A stretch of DNA of 64,000 nucleotides from Nymphaea colorata (GCF_008831285.2 NC_045150.1:7576001-7640000); one strand, 5' to 3'; counted from the first letter of the stretch, positions 10,716-24,000 are shown. The notes: generated by a model not told the origin, from the sequence alone. Made by a program: numbers and translations.

Positions 10716-13700
10716 ATGAGTGTCATATTTCAGATTGCATCTCTTCTTGTCTGTATCGTTGTCTTCTTCAATCATGGCTTCCGAGGTACTGAAGGACTCA
10801 AGAGAAAATATTATCCTAACGAGCATCCAATCGAAACCATCATGGTTGGTGTACATTTTTTATTTGTCTTTCATTATCTCTTAATCCTCTCTCCTTTTTT
10901 GTTGCCAATGTAGTTGCATATTCGCTCGACATAGATTGTATTGGCTTAACACTCAGGATTCACGCAATGCTATAGATATACAGATTACTTTATTTCCATT
11001 TGATCCTCTGTTTTTTTGTTATCAATGAGGTTGCATGTTCTGTTAATATAGATTGTACTGGCTTAGGGATCCCAATATCAGATTTGGATCAGATATCTGA
11101 CTAAACCGTTCTCAACAAGTTGGATATGGAAAAAAAAAATATATCCGAATAAAAAATCAGATTCAGATCCTGATATACATAAATATCCATTTGGATCGGA
11201 TTGGATTTAGCTTTGAATAAAAATCTTATATTTAATGCCCATACATTTTGAAGCTAGGTTAGATTCAGTATAGAATTAAGCTGATGTGAATTTGAAAATT
11301 AGATTGGATAGGTTCCAAATGTGAAATCAGATTTCGGCTTCAGATTTAACTTTTTTTCATTCATATTTGAAATTTAATTTGAATCCAAATATGTGAACAT
11401 CCAAAATAAGAGTATATTGAATTCAAGTCTGATCCATTGACACCTCTGATTGGCTTAATGATCATGAGTAACACGAGGCCCAATTATGTTCCACCTTATT
11501 AATATAATATAAGTTATACCGATATCCACAAAACTTGTTTACTATGAGACTTTATGTTTAATAATGTTCAAAACTTTTTTCCCATTTGGCGAGTACCTAG
11601 GGTTATGATTGCGATGCATAATTAGCCGGTTCTGGTACGAATGACCCCCTTGGAAAAATTACTTGTTATTCTTTAGACTTAGAAAATTTTAAAATAGGAT
11701 GATATGAGTTGATCATTCATGTCGGCAAAAACACCATGTCTTCGGGCACCACCTAAAATATTGATACAAAATCTCGCAATGAAAACATTGAAAAGTGCGT
11801 AAAAGGATCATGAAGTCACACATACCTAATTTGTACAAGAACCTTTATATATGCATTAAACAACGCCGGTTCGTAAAATGTAACCTTTTGATGCAAATCA
11901 CACATTCTAAGTAATGCATCTTGTTTGAGAGCAAGACTTTTGTTGTTATATTTGGACCACAAGCTGTCCAATTTTGAAGCATACGCTCATGTCAGCACAT
12001 GCATAAATTTCTCAGATCGACGTGCTCACTCCCTCATGTCAAAAGTACATGCATCGTTTCAACAGCCATTGAAAAATGTGGTCATATATCTAAGCTACCA
12101 TTGCATATAAAAAGTGGGACATCGTCAAGAGTGGTGTAATAAAATTTTCCTATGAGAAAACACTATAGTTTTATCGAAATCCAAATGGGAAGAAAATATT
12201 TCTATACAGATGGACACATGCACACACACACACACACACATATGTTTTTAGCTTAAGAAGTGCTACGGCTCCATTCTTGCAATACCTTCTGTAGTTCTAA
12301 TAGCATCTGCTGATCTTTTAGTTGGATAATGGAGACATCATTGACTGCGTGGATTTTTACGGTCAGCCTGCCATGCGAGACCCTCTCGTTAGAAGAAATA
12401 TGCAAGTATGGTTTCCTTCCTTGTTTCATTTCAGTGATTAAAAAATTTTTGGTAGCTTTTTGAACCAAGTTTTTATTGACCTAATTTCTAAAGATTTCAT
12501 TTTCCTCCTTCCTTTTTTTGCGTTACAAACATTCTCTCTTCTATTTCAGTTTTTGTCACCAAATCAAGACTTGTTCTTAAAGAAAGGAACCAAGTTCACG
12601 TTGTACCGCAATTCAACTACATGCATATTTTTTATATATGTAAACCTAAGCATATTTTAGCTTTACCTACACCTTTTCTAGAAACTCACTCTCTCTCTTG
12701 TACCCTATATATTGAATCATGTAAGCCAAGAGTGATTTATGAAAAGGACCCTTGGAAACATCTAAGGTCACAAATCATGTGTGAAGCAAAAATTACTGAA
12801 AGGATATGTATATATTTATCGGATGTAGCTTCAGTTGACAGAAAAAATCCTCCCGCAAGGAACAATATCAGCAAAAAATAAATCCCATGAACCGGCTAGT
12901 GACAAGTTGGGAAAGATTGACCCAAAAGGAAGGAGCTGCCCACCAGGAAGCGTTCCATTTCTCAAGGCTACCAAGGCAGGACCGCTTAATCTCAGTGCTC
13001 TTGAAGATTTTGCAAGATCACGTGCCAGGTTTCTTCTCAGATCCAGAACTATAGGGCCAACATGTTTTCGCAAGTCAGATGAAGGGGAACATGAGGTCTA
13101 ATGCCTACCCTTTAAGTGCACCCTTTCCACCAAGCTTTTTCTTCTTCTTTGCAGTAACTCAACTTATAGTTTGAGCAGTTTAGCTGCACCTCTTTGCTCA
13201 CCTTATATTTGTAGCAGGGGTGCAGCTTGAGCAATTTTTCTTTTCTAATGTATGGTTGATGTGCACATGGATCGCAGCATGCAATAGTTGAGGTGAAAAA
13301 GGGAAAATATTATGGAGCAGAGGGAACTCTTAATGTTTGGCAGCCTGTTGTTCAGCACTCTACTGAGATGAGCCTATCACAAGTGTGGCTTTCACGACGC
13401 TATGGTCTTCTTAAGAAACTTATGACACTAGAAGCTGGTTGGATGGTATGCAACATCCATAAAGAGACAAATTGCTGGAATGCTTTCATTTTTTTTTTTT
13501 CTTATCTTATATTGATTAGCTCCTTTATATTATTAATGGTGAAGGTGAATCCTGCTGTTTTTGGAGATTTCGAGACAAGGTTTTTTTACTTCACTACGGT
13601 AATTTTCTACCTATCCCACTACTGCTAGGAATATTGTTATAAAATAGAAAGAAGAGGGAGATGTCCCTCTTCTGAAGTTTATTGCTTAAGTAATCTCTTT

Positions 13701-15892
13701 CTCTCTCTTTGTGAATACAACCATGTGCTATGTACAAAGGTATTAGTGTTACCAATATATGTAAAATATAACCTTAAGTTCAGGACTGAAAATGTCTGTT
13801 TTGTTTCTTGTCTGCAGTATAGAAACCCATTTAAAGAGAAGCTTTTGATACAATGATTACATTGTTATAATCTATTTCTGTGAAATTTTACTAACTATAG
13901 GGTGCTAAAGAGGTCCAATAGTTGAAAATTTGTCATCTTTAAATGCAAGGTTGCATGTTATTACTTTATTGTTAATAATTTCAACTAAGGTGGGAATTGA
14001 CATTACTACAAGACACTATCTTTCAAGAGTTGGTTGGAAGGTAAGTTGCACTTCATTAAGTAACAAGAGGGAACCATTATCGTGAAATATAGTCCACATA
14101 AAAGGGACCATTTTGCAGCCTCTAAAAAACCTTTGAGGTTAGTTAAAACAACGTCCAGTTAGTCATTGTTTAGAAAATGTTATATGAATGATGAGGTGGA
14201 GATTTAAGGTGAATGTCATCAACTAAAAGGGACCATTTAGCATGTGTCATCCACTTTTTGCAAACATTCATGGAGATGAACATCAACTACTTTTTAGAAC
14301 TAGGATCTAGCGCATACCCTTATTATTCCATACCATATGCATGAAAGGAACACATTTATGGCTATGTTTGTCATGCTGGTGTAGTGACGGTGGCATAGTA
14401 ACTCAACAAATATGTGCTCGTGGTAATTTTCATTAACATGATATAATAATCATTTGACCTCCTTCTAAATTGCTGCCTTACAAATTAGCTCTCACCACTA
14501 TTGACTTCATCTCTAATTCATTTGATGCACTCCCATAAGGCTGGGTGAATGGAAAATTTTTACATTGTTTACATGTGTCTCATGTAAAATCATTGTTAAA
14601 TATCTGTCTTTAATAGATTGTCACTGGTTCTATATGAAGCAAAAAATGGTCTTCTAAAAAGTTCTTATTCTTGTTTAGCAACTCTGGTAGCTAGCTGGCC
14701 ATCTTGACTAGGCAATATGCCATAATTCTTAGGACATACAAGATGAGAATGTTAACAATTGTTGCATTTCTTTGATTCAACAGAATGATGATTACAAAAC
14801 ATCGCTTTATGGCAGCGACATCAAGATGCCTGACGACAACAATTTGCAATTTGTGGTACATAACAATGATATCCCTTTTGGTAATCAAATCACACCAACC
14901 TCAAGTTATGCAGGGGAACAACGCGAAATAGAAATCACTATGAAAAAGGTACACAAACGCTCCTCTCGGAGCCTATATTAAGAAAGAAATTTGTTCCTAT
15001 TTGTGCATGGTTATGCAATGTTGGTGTTTATGTTCATTTGAATATCTATGGCCTGACGTAGGAATATACCTTAATTTTGCCCATCAAGTTTGTCAGTAAA
15101 GCCTTAAAAGTAATATTTTCTTTAAATGACATACTTTATGAATCAAGATAGATTCATGCATTTTAGATTAAAGTGTTTTTGGATTATCAAAATCACAACA
15201 AGAACAGGCTGTCATCGTCTAATCTGCTATTATCCTCACAATGGGTCCATAACTCTAAGCTTTATAAATGTAAGACTATGACATGGTTTTGATCATTTGG
15301 CTTTTTTGTTTCAGTAGTTCTGATAATTTGGCTTTTTTGTTTCAGTAAACTTTGTATGAAATTCAAAGTTTAAATCATCACAACTAGAAATCTAAGGATG
15401 CAAATTAAAAATGATCGAAACAAACAACAAATGCAAAAAGGATAACTTAGCCATAGATGAGAGTGAAACATTGTATATTGTTGATCTCTAATGCATTTGC
15501 ATGGTGAACAGAACGATGATGGAAATTGGGAGCTTTTTTTCGACAACAACCTTATCGGTTATTGGCCAAGCAATAATTACCCTGATAAATTCCCCTCAGC
15601 TACTGGCGTTGAATGGGGAGGAGAGATCGTAAACGAATGGAGATCTAGAAGGCACACAACCACCCAAATGGGCAGTGGCTATTTTGCTCGAGAAGGGATA
15701 GGGAGGGCTGCCTACATCAGTAACATGCGCTTATTTGATGAAAATATGAATTTATATAATGCACCCAATGGGCTTAAGGTCACCATGACAAATTCCAAAT
15801 GTTATGATGTCATGGATTGGCCATATCATAATCAATACGGCCGTTACATAACTATGGGTGGTCCAGGATATGATAAAAAAAAGTGTCCTTGA
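10716..15892 (+). CDS. Neprosin-domain protein (DUF239/neprosin family), six exons
   Basis: Neprosin proteins are secreted in plants; the pitcher-plant member is a glutamic prolyl endopeptidase. Proposed exons: 10716-10848, 12842-13095, 13278-13445, 13545-13598, 14784-14948, 15512-15892. All junctions are GT-AG and keep one frame, giving 384 residues, normal for the family. Exon 1 encodes a signal peptide (about residues 1-24). Exon 2 holds the propeptide part (KILPQGTI, SVPFLK). Exon 3 begins HAIVEVKKGKYYGA and ends in EAGWM. The last exon has GVEWGGEIVN, TTTQMGSGYF and a terminal KCP. The EAGW and GGE glutamates are the likely catalytic pair. Odd features: the usual GCYN...C segment before the SSY motif is absent here, and the propeptide is short between exons 1 and 2. 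The end of exon 1 is the least certain boundary. A decayed copy of exon 1 lies at 16645. Confidence 0.82.
11065..11455. repeat. TTTGGAT-type dispersed repeat, copy 2, in neprosin intron 1
   Basis: Begins near GGATCCCAATATCAGATTTGG and ends near ATCCATTGACACC. It has the same texture as the copy at 7740. The words CTGGCTTAGGG before it and TTGGCTTAATG after it suggest insertion into a partly repeated intron sequence. Confidence 0.55.
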
Positions 15893-16104
15893 TCGTCTAA
15901 AGTGGCTGATTATTTGCCCTTTCCATAGTTACAAAAATTCCTTTATATTTATCATATTGTTACATGTTTTGCTTAGTGATTATCATTGATTATATGAAAC
16001 CTCTTCCTCTTACTCTTCCCCATGTTACAAAATTCATTTTGCTTTCAGCATTTAGTTTCCAAGTTGTTCATATGGGATTATGTCAAAAATAGTATTCTAT
16101 AACA

Positions 16105-16106
<2 letters not shown>

Positions 16107-16187
<81 letters not shown>
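16107..16187. repeat. (TA)n microsatellite
   Basis: An uninterrupted TA tract of about 80 bp, 215 bp downstream of the neprosin stop codon. It carries no coding meaning. Confidence 0.97.
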
Positions 16188-16191
<4 letters not shown>

Positions 16192-16538
16192 GAATTGCTA
16201 ATGTAAACCCCATCCAAGGGAAGGTTATGGAGTTATAGATGGAAATCTTCTTCCAATTGATTGTAGAAAATTTCTACTAATGGTATCTGGCATTCCTAGC
16301 AATATTATTAAGAGCAACTTGACCTGTGACGGCTCCATTTCTCAAGAAACGACCCACACAATTCACACAAACCATAATGCACAATGCAGTGGAGGCGTAT
16401 CATAGATGCAAGCAGTTTGCTCACATAATTGGCATCTAGCAGCACCTGTCTTCTGCGGCAGTATATCATTACCTGCATAGTTAGTGCATAGTTAGAGTGG
16501 TGCATCTATGCATTGTATAACAATCCATTACAGAGAAT

Positions 16539-16540
<2 letters not shown>

Positions 16541-16576
<36 letters not shown>
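16541..16576. repeat. (AT)n microsatellite
   Basis: An AT tract of 36 bp, flanked by TTGATATAT on the left and ATATCAATTC on the right, so its ends are also complementary. Confidence 0.97.
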
Positions 16577-16578
<2 letters not shown>

Positions 16579-16644
16579 ATTCGTAAACATCAAGTTCATA
16601 TCCAAAAATGGGTTGTATATACATGAGAAAAACCCACAACCAAA

Positions 16645-17220
16645 ATATTCAATCATGGCTTGCTAAATGAAGGACTTGAAAGAAATTACTATCCTGACGA
16701 GCCTCCAATCAAAATCATCATTGTTGGTATCAAATCTTCATATTTGTCATACTTTATATTCATGATCCTCTCACTTTTTGTTTATCAATATGCTTACATG
16801 TTTAATAGATATCAATTATATTGTCTCAGCACTCAAAAGTGTCACAAGATGATATTGGTCTTGACATTATCATTATTTCTTTACCATTTTATCAATTAGA
16901 AAAAAAAAATCTTGACAATATTCTAATGTAGTCGGCCACATATTGATTGACCATGGCTGATTCACCATATTATTTTAATACAAGTCCCATACATCCACAA
17001 AAGCTTGTTTTTTTTTTCTCTTTTGTCAACAATGGATCCCCTAAGAGCTAGTTTAGTGTATTGAGCTTTTATGTTCAACAATGTTAAAAAACTTACTGAT
17101 TCATCATATTATTTTAATACAAGTCTCATATCCATATCCACAAATGCCCACCTTTTATTTTTTTTGTCTGCAATGAATCCCACAATAGAAAGTTTAGTAT
17201 ATTTCTTTTCAACGTTTCAA
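16645..17220 (+). pseudogene. Decayed copy of neprosin exon 1 and intron 1
   Basis: 16650-16735 aligns base for base, with scattered changes, to 10775-10860. The protein words YYPNEHPIETI in the intact gene appear here as YYPDEPPIKII. The start region is lost (a stop follows the CATGGCTTGC word), and no later exons are found before the copia fragment at 17240. Intron similarity continues through the ATGATCCTCTCAC word and again at about 16960-17090 against 11500-11590. This is a truncated tandem duplicate of the neprosin gene. Confidence 0.8.
16960..17220. repeat. Direct duplication inside the decayed neprosin copy
   Basis: A segment with ATATTATTTTAATACAAGTC, then CCACAAA, then a T-rich run and CAATG(G/A)ATCCC occurs twice, starting at about 16970 and 17106. 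The unit is about 130 bp. Confidence 0.7.
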
Positions 17221-17239
17221 TTCATCCTTACGTTTTATT

Positions 17240-18130
17240 TTTTTTTGGCTTACCTTGTGTTAAAAACTGAACTTGAATGCTTTGATGAGGCGGTTCAACA
17301 CAGAGAATGGTGGGATGCTATGGATTCTACAGTCCATGCTCTGTAGGATAATAATGACGATTGATTATATTGCTCAACGGAATTAAACCAATTGGATGCA
17401 AATACGTCTACTAGATCAAACATGGGCCTAATGGGTCCATCCAACTATACAAAGCCAAGCTGGTCACCAAAGCTTATTCTCAATAGAAGGGACTTGATTA
17501 TAATGAAACATTTGCATTTTTTGGCTAAAATAGTGAATGTTTGCATTTTTTCTTGAGGTTCCCTCTAACAAAGATTGGATTCTATGTCAAATGAATGTCA
17601 GCCATGCCTATTTGCATGATGGCTTAGACGAAGAAGTGTGCATGAAAATCCCTTCTAAGTATACCAAACAGGCGGAGAATCAAGTTTGCATGCATGAAAA
17701 TCCCTTCTAAGTATACCAAGAGAATCAAGTTTGCAAGTTTCCTCAAGTCTCTCTATGGCCCGAAGCAGTCACCTAGACATTGGTTTCACAAACTAACAAC
17801 TCTATGAAAGAATATAGGTTTGTTCAATCGAAGGCCGATCGTTCCATATTTACATACCAGCGTAGTTTCATATTTCTTGCCGTCCTGATGTATGTTGACG
17901 ATTTGTTGATTGCAAGCAATTAAGAGGATGCCATCAAAAAGTTCAAGTCTTTCATCTCTCTTAAACTTCACATGAAGGATTTAGGTGCTCTAAAATACTT
18001 CCGCTCATCCGTTCTAGTGTCGGCATCTACATATCATAATAAAAATATGCCTTGGATATTAATAATTCAAGAAGCTGGAATTTTGGGAGCTAAATCGGCT
18101 TACTTTCTCATGGAGCTAAATTGATCAGTA
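17240..18130 (+). mobile_element. Ty1/copia reverse-transcriptase fragment, heavily decayed
   Basis: Reading across frames shows copia reverse-transcriptase words: CFDEAV and WWDAM near 17275-17325, KAKLV near 17450, HAYLHD near 17605, MKIPSKY near 17645, SLYGPKQSPRHW near 17745 and MYVDDLL near 17890. There is no LTR, primer site or terminal repeat. The fragment is broken in many places and looks old. Its opening words resemble the same region of the element at 4582-7336, so it belongs to a related copia group. Confidence 0.85.
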
Positions 18131-19480
18131 CGGGTTTACTCAACTAAACATTGTTGCACTAAAAAAATTGGTCATATAAGTATGGCGATTTGACACAAAG
18201 CTCATTGTTCCATCACATCTGTCGATGCAATGCCATTTATGAGGCGGGTTCTTTACCACGGTGCAGGACATTTTTGGTTGGTACGATTAATAGGAGGCGG
18301 CTTTTGAACATGGGTTTGAGAGGATGTCACATCCTCCAACATGTTTGAACAGGGGAATTTTTGCTAAGGGAAAAGATATTCTCTTCCACAATGTAATCAA
18401 ACGTCCTCCATAAGAGGGACTAGTAGTCTCAATTATGTTGATATGGACGGCAAGGAAGGAAGCTATCAATGTAGCGCTTCTAGATACATTTATTTTAGAA
18501 ACTGTTGCCTTTCTTTCTTTCTTATGCTAAAATCGACAAATTTCTTTCCGCTTCCTTTTTTTTCTTTTTTGCCAGCAAGAGATGCCTGGTCAACCAAGAA
18601 ATCCCTAAGGACAGTTGGTACAGTGGGATCGAGTAGGAGTTGGCAGACGACTAGTCTATGCTTGGAACCCATGCGGACCAACTTTTTGTACTGTAAACAA
18701 GAGGCTACCGATGCACATCTTGAAGGCATCAATCAATTCAAAGTGAAGTTAAATTCAATTCACCTAATTTCCCAGCCAAGGGGATCATAAATCCTTTTCC
18801 TTTCAAAATTAAGTCTCTAAAAACATACTCATAAGAGTGTGATCATTTACTTAGATACCCATTTCACATTTTCTTATTCCCTATGAAGTGACACGGTAAA
18901 AAAATAATAATAATAAATAAAAACCTTCAAACCTCGTTGCATTTTTGCTATTCTATGAGTTAATTACCATATATATTCTATCAATAAAAATTACCTTCAG
19001 CATGGAAATATCAAAGGGGACTTACTACCTAACGCTAGCTAACCCTTAAAAAGATTACAAACATGTGGAGTCATGATCAACGTGTCCTTAATAATTCTCC
19101 ATTGATTAAGCTTGCTAGCTTTACAGGTGAGTAGTGAAAAAGAAGATGATCATCACGTCACTTTCTTAGTTGACGCTTCAAAGGGATTTGAGCACGGCAC
19201 TCGCACATGGTCGTAGAACAGCCTAACCATCCATGACATGTGACACCCAAAACGTGTTTAATACTCATTGACCAGGTTCTTACATTAAATTGAAAAGTTG
19301 GGCATCATGATAAGGGTGTGCTTGAATTGAGCGACATATGAGGTGACAAGGGTTTGAATGGTGATGTAAATGTATGTACAGAGCCGTTCCGGTCTTTTTC
19401 TAAGCAGTGGGTTGTTAACCTTCTACTTGTTAGGATGTGTAAATATAGTTGAATATGTTATTAGCCAAAGTTTCTACCTG

Positions 19481-19534
<54 letters not shown>
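19481..19534. repeat. (AT)n microsatellite
   Basis: AT tract of about 54 bp with a single C interruption at 19496. Confidence 0.97.
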
Positions 19535-19536
<2 letters not shown>

Positions 19537-21199
19537 TAGAAGTCAAAGCCTTCCTCCTTCCTTGGGGTTCAGGGCTTGCTTCAGGACCTGGGTGGTTGTA
19601 CCTCAACTCATGTTTAGCATTCAGGGGATTAGCACCGGCATGTTGTTTACATGTTAACTGGTTCGACCAGCTATACTACGCCTCTAAGAGGGGCTGACGA
19701 TGTTGCAAATTTTGTTAAATTAATATTATGCCATTCATTTCATCGAGCCAGTAGTATACAGAAACAAAGAAAAAGAGTGACATCTCTTTAATTTATTTTT
19801 CTTTTCCTAATCATTTGTGGCGAACAGTTGAATTAAAAATATTATTGTGACGATCGAAGATTATAAACGAAAAATATTATTGTTCATTAATAGCTTATAT
19901 ATGCTGATATAAACATTTCTGTTATTGCCAAAATTTTATCAATAAATTTGCGAATCATTACACAGACAGTTTCTAGAGTATCCATATATTTCCATTATCT
20001 AAATTGAAATTCCTACAAATGTCTGTTAAATGTTGTAAATAAGTACTGCAGAGGGCCAACGACTCATCTCCTTAACCAAAATATCATGGACAATAATTGT
20101 ACCATACACACTATGCTTGTTTATATATAAAATTTATACAGTTTAGATTGTATCAGTCTTCTTTCTAGTTTCTGATCATTCGTTTACACCTTTCAGTACT
20201 GTCCACGTGCTTTGAACGATTTAGGCGTTTTGTCTTGTTCTATTAATGCATCAGTTTAATAGTTAATCGTACTTTTTAAAATTCGATTTTTATTTTTTTT
20301 TACATACTGTTGCGTGTCTTTTGCATACACATAATTGATGCATAAATATTTTTTTATTATACTTATAATGACCCATCCAAGATGAACGCCGTATAATGGA
20401 TTTCAAACAGTCTAGATCCAGCTGTAATTTGCATCTAAATGCATTACAAATTGGCAAATTCACTAATAACAAAGAAGTATTCTATGAGAGGTTGGCTCAC
20501 GGACCAGTAGGTCGAGGGGGGGTTGACACTTCTACTATACTTCAATTTGCATATAAAATAACAAATACTTTATAATTATTCATGGCAGCAAAATTAAAAA
20601 AAAAATTTCCTAAAAGTTGGGTATTAAATACTTGTTCATTCTAAGTCCCAAAACAACTTTAAACCTAGAGCATGAGAGGAAGGGGCGCAACTTCGACCCT
20701 TCCTCAGGCAAAAAATAACTAAAAGAGAATCATTTAAATTTTTTGAACCCATCCCATTAAAAGAAAAAAGGGCCCGTAAAATTTTTTATTCCATCTCTCG
20801 TAAGAGTCAATGGGGTAGGTGCATGCAATATGTTCACCATTTAATGGGTTGTCTTGCAGTTGCAGTTGCAGAGGCGCCACATGTAAGCTGGGCATCCTTG
20901 ACGTACATTTTCATTAATTTATGTGCATGCACTGTTTATGTATTAGTGTCCGTCTTCAACGTAAGTTTTTGTATATTTTGGCATCTTTCAAAGTAGTTTA
21001 TATATTTGCTTTTTTTTTTTTCTAGCCCTTAAGTAGTGAGTTGCTAGGCATATTTGGTTGAGAGGCACCACCGGACTGTATATATGAATATGCAAAAGTT
21101 TGTGATCAACTGATATGTAAATATGAAAATCTTATTGGACTGTGTGGGCAAAAACGACATTTTTTTACAGTGAACTCTGAATTAAATAAATTAAGCTAG

Positions 21200-21380
21200 A
21201 AGTACTGATTTTTTCTTTTTATAAAATACAAAATTTTTGAAAAATTTTTAAGAAATATTTGTAGAATTTATGGATTTTCTGTTCAGAGCTTACTGTTTTT
21301 TTTCTTTTTATAAAATACAAAATATTTGAAAATTTTTTAAGAAATATTTGTAAAATTTATGGATTTTCTATTCAAAGCTT
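21200..21380. repeat. Two-copy tandem repeat, about 89-bp unit
   Basis: The unit containing CTTTTTATAAAATACAAAAT, then AAGAAATATTTGTA and TTATGGATTTTCT occurs twice in tandem with few differences. Confidence 0.85.
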
Positions 21381-22604
21381 TTTATAGCATATTAATATGC
21401 ATCGAACAGTCGTGATTAAACTAAACTCAAACTACCCAAACGATTTGACCCTGTTACTTTATTTATAACAAAATATTAAAACATCATTGTTGTGACAAAA
21501 CAATTCGATGCCTTTAAAGTTAAAAAAAAAAAAAAGTTTTACTCTATATTGAGATAAGATCACCTTCTTGGCTTTTTAAAGATTCTCCCAAAAAGAACTC
21601 GTGGTTAAATAGCGGGATTTTAAAGGAAAAAAGTTCTTTATAAAGGCGTGCTTGGCATTAGAAAAATATATTCTTTATGACAAAGGTGTGCTATTTTTAA
21701 AAACATCTTAACGTTTATGCATTCTTTTTGCTAAAGCACATGACAGATTCTTTAAAAACGGGAAAAGCAAAAAAAAAAAAAGAAAGGCGATGAGGAAAAA
21801 GGTGCAAAATTAGATAGGCATTGAACATGTGAACCAGTTGCACGGTGTCACATGCTTTTGGCGTGACTTTTGCCTCATAGTTGTCAAAGGCAAGTGGTGC
21901 ATGAATGAGTCTTGTGAATTGACCAAAATGTCCCCGTGATTGGGAACGCTTCCGGAGGCACAAGATCCCAAAGCTCCAAATTTCGCCTTCTTTTCTTTTA
22001 ACGCCATAAATATGAGGAGGGCCCGTGGCTCAGATCTAAGATCCAAAACTACGGTGAAAACTGCAACGTTTGTAAATTCTTTTTTTCAAAGAAAGTTAAA
22101 ACAAGAAAAAAGAAACAAAAATAATTTTAAATTTTTCATTAAAGCATCATATAATCGAAACATTAACCACGGTTTATAGTGTAGCGATAGTTTATGGTGT
22201 TTTTAACAATTGTTTTTAAATATTTAGTCTTTTTGCAGCTGGATCAATTACCATAACCAAACTTTTTGTTGCTAGGAACATAGCCAGGATTTTTTTAGGG
22301 GCGGGTCAAATGATTCAACGAACTGCAACGAAAGGGGTTGAGTTTTGTGGGTTGGATCCAGGTAGGGTTAAAATGAACCAAAATTCAAACAATACATGAA
22401 CGCAACAAAAAATTTTCAATTTTTTCAATTCGTTGGAGTGGGCCATGGCCTAGGCGAGCCCCGTCTCCCTCTGCCCTTGTGCGTTGCCAAGGTTCTTATG
22501 AGTTGATAACAAGTTGGCTCGCTTACTTTTGTTACAATTATAAACTCATTTTTCTTTGGTCTATTTACTTTTTTACCTTACATCTCTAAAATGTAGAGCT
22601 TCAT

Positions 22605-22740
22605 AATGAGGCGAGTCAGCTTGAGCTCGAGTCAGCTTGAGCTCGAGTTTAAGCATGCTTAACATAAATGAGTTAAACGAGTCGAACTCGAGCTTGTTCT
22701 ATCAAACTTTCTTTCGAACTTGACTCGGCTTCTTATTAAT
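22605..22740. repeat. GAGCTCGAG-type dispersed repeat, copy 1
   Basis: Contains CAGCTTGAGCTCGAG twice in tandem, then GAGTCGAACTCGAGCTTG. Related text occurs at about 31265-31410, 50180-50285 and 57655-57790. Sequences of this kind, with self-complementary AGCTCGAGCT cores, are common plant repeats. Confidence 0.6.
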
Positions 22741-22989
22741 GCAACATTCATTTAAACATTTTTGCTTCATTTTTCGCTTCAACTACGCGTTTCTATGATT
22801 CAATAACATAGAAAAAGTGTTAAACATGTCACGAGAGGTAACAGTGAATGACATCACGTTGAAGTACTTTGCAGCGCCTGTCTTATTTGAACTTTCTTTC
22901 TGATAAATTACGGCTCCGTGAGCCAAGGTTAAAAAGGTAATTTGAGAGTAAATCGATGACTTGTTGGGAAGGCACTCGTAAATGCCGTT

Positions 22990-23106
22990 CACGTGCTTGG
23001 CGCCACATTGACATGCTTGTCACGTGCGCTCACACAGCTTTAGGTGAACGGAGGGCAACGCAGGCCATCTCGTGACACGTGTCCCCCACCGCATGTTAAC
23101 CACGTG
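22990..23106. promoter_or_regulatory. Cluster of four G-boxes (CACGTG)
   Basis: CACGTG occurs at 22990-22995, 23021-23026, 23076-23081 and 23101-23106. The third sits in ACACGTGT, a strong abscisic-acid-response-element-like context. The cluster lies about 1.6 kb upstream of the bHLH start codon and about 0.9-1.1 kb upstream of the likely 5' UTR. G-boxes are the known binding site of MYC/JAM bHLH and of bZIP factors, so self-regulation or stress control of the downstream gene is a reasonable inference. Confidence 0.6.
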
Positions 23107-23859
23107 CTTCGCGTGAGGCCGAACATCCAGTCCTACCTACCGTATTCAAATACGTATATACGGTGCTGAGCCTGATGGGATGGATCCGACCCACGGGTCT
23201 CTCGGATCGTGGACCACAGCAATCCGGTTTTTGCTGGATTCCCTTGAATCCGTTTGAGAATTGGGGAGATAAATACTTAGAAAAGCATTTATGTCAAAAA
23301 TACTTTAAAAAATAAAAGCTAAAATTAATTTCAAAATTTTGCAAAAGTATTCAGAAAGAGACACGTATGTTTTTGAAACTACTTTATTGGCAAGGTATAA
23401 GATTTTCAAGCTAATAAAGGTTAAAAATCTGGTGCGCCTCTTCCTCCAAAAAAAAAATTAAAAAGTTCATATGCTTTTGAAAACCTTACTTATGAACCCT
23501 TTTTCAAAAATTTAAGAAATGATATCCACCATCTCTTTGTTTCTTTCTTTCTCTCTTTCTTGTGAATTGAATGTGGGCCTCTACCGGCACCGGTCATGAA
23601 GGTTTATGAAAACATAAATGTAAAGTTGAGAGTCAGTGCAGATTTTCTTCAACTTAATAGTATATATTCTAATTCTGCCTCTTTCAGTCGCATAGGCTTG
23701 AGTAATGATGAGCCAATGAACGGAAACTGGGTCAGTGTTTATAAGTAGGTGAAGGGAAAGAAATATACAACATGAAGTTGGAATCCGTATTGTAGCTTAC
23801 CGTATGTATGAATAAATATATTGACCGTGGTTGTCAAAGGAAGTGAAAATTAAGCACTA

Positions 23860-23963
23860 AAAAGAAAAAATGAAACTCGGCCCACTTTGCTTCTCGGCTT
23901 TTCTCCCTTTTCGTTTTCGGTTTTTCCTCCTCGCCTTTTTCTTCACCAGCTGCCGCTCGCGGG

Positions 23964-24000
<37 letters not shown>

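Larger units (their letters stand above)
18131..22980. other. Gene-poor region
   Basis: I find no supportable gene. Short open frames (for example 18443-18790) show no domain and have no partner exons. The region holds a (TA)n tract at 19481-19534, an 89-bp tandem duplication at about 21200-21380, a GAGCTCGAG-type repeat at 22605-22740, and otherwise AT-rich sequence. Confidence 0.55.

Noticed and set aside
12253-12468. 71-codon minus-strand frame in neprosin intron 1
   Set aside because: Lies wholly within an intron of a supported gene and shows no domain.
18443-18790. 115-codon open frame
   Set aside because: No recognisable domain, no partner exons and AT/T-run content typical of non-coding DNA here.
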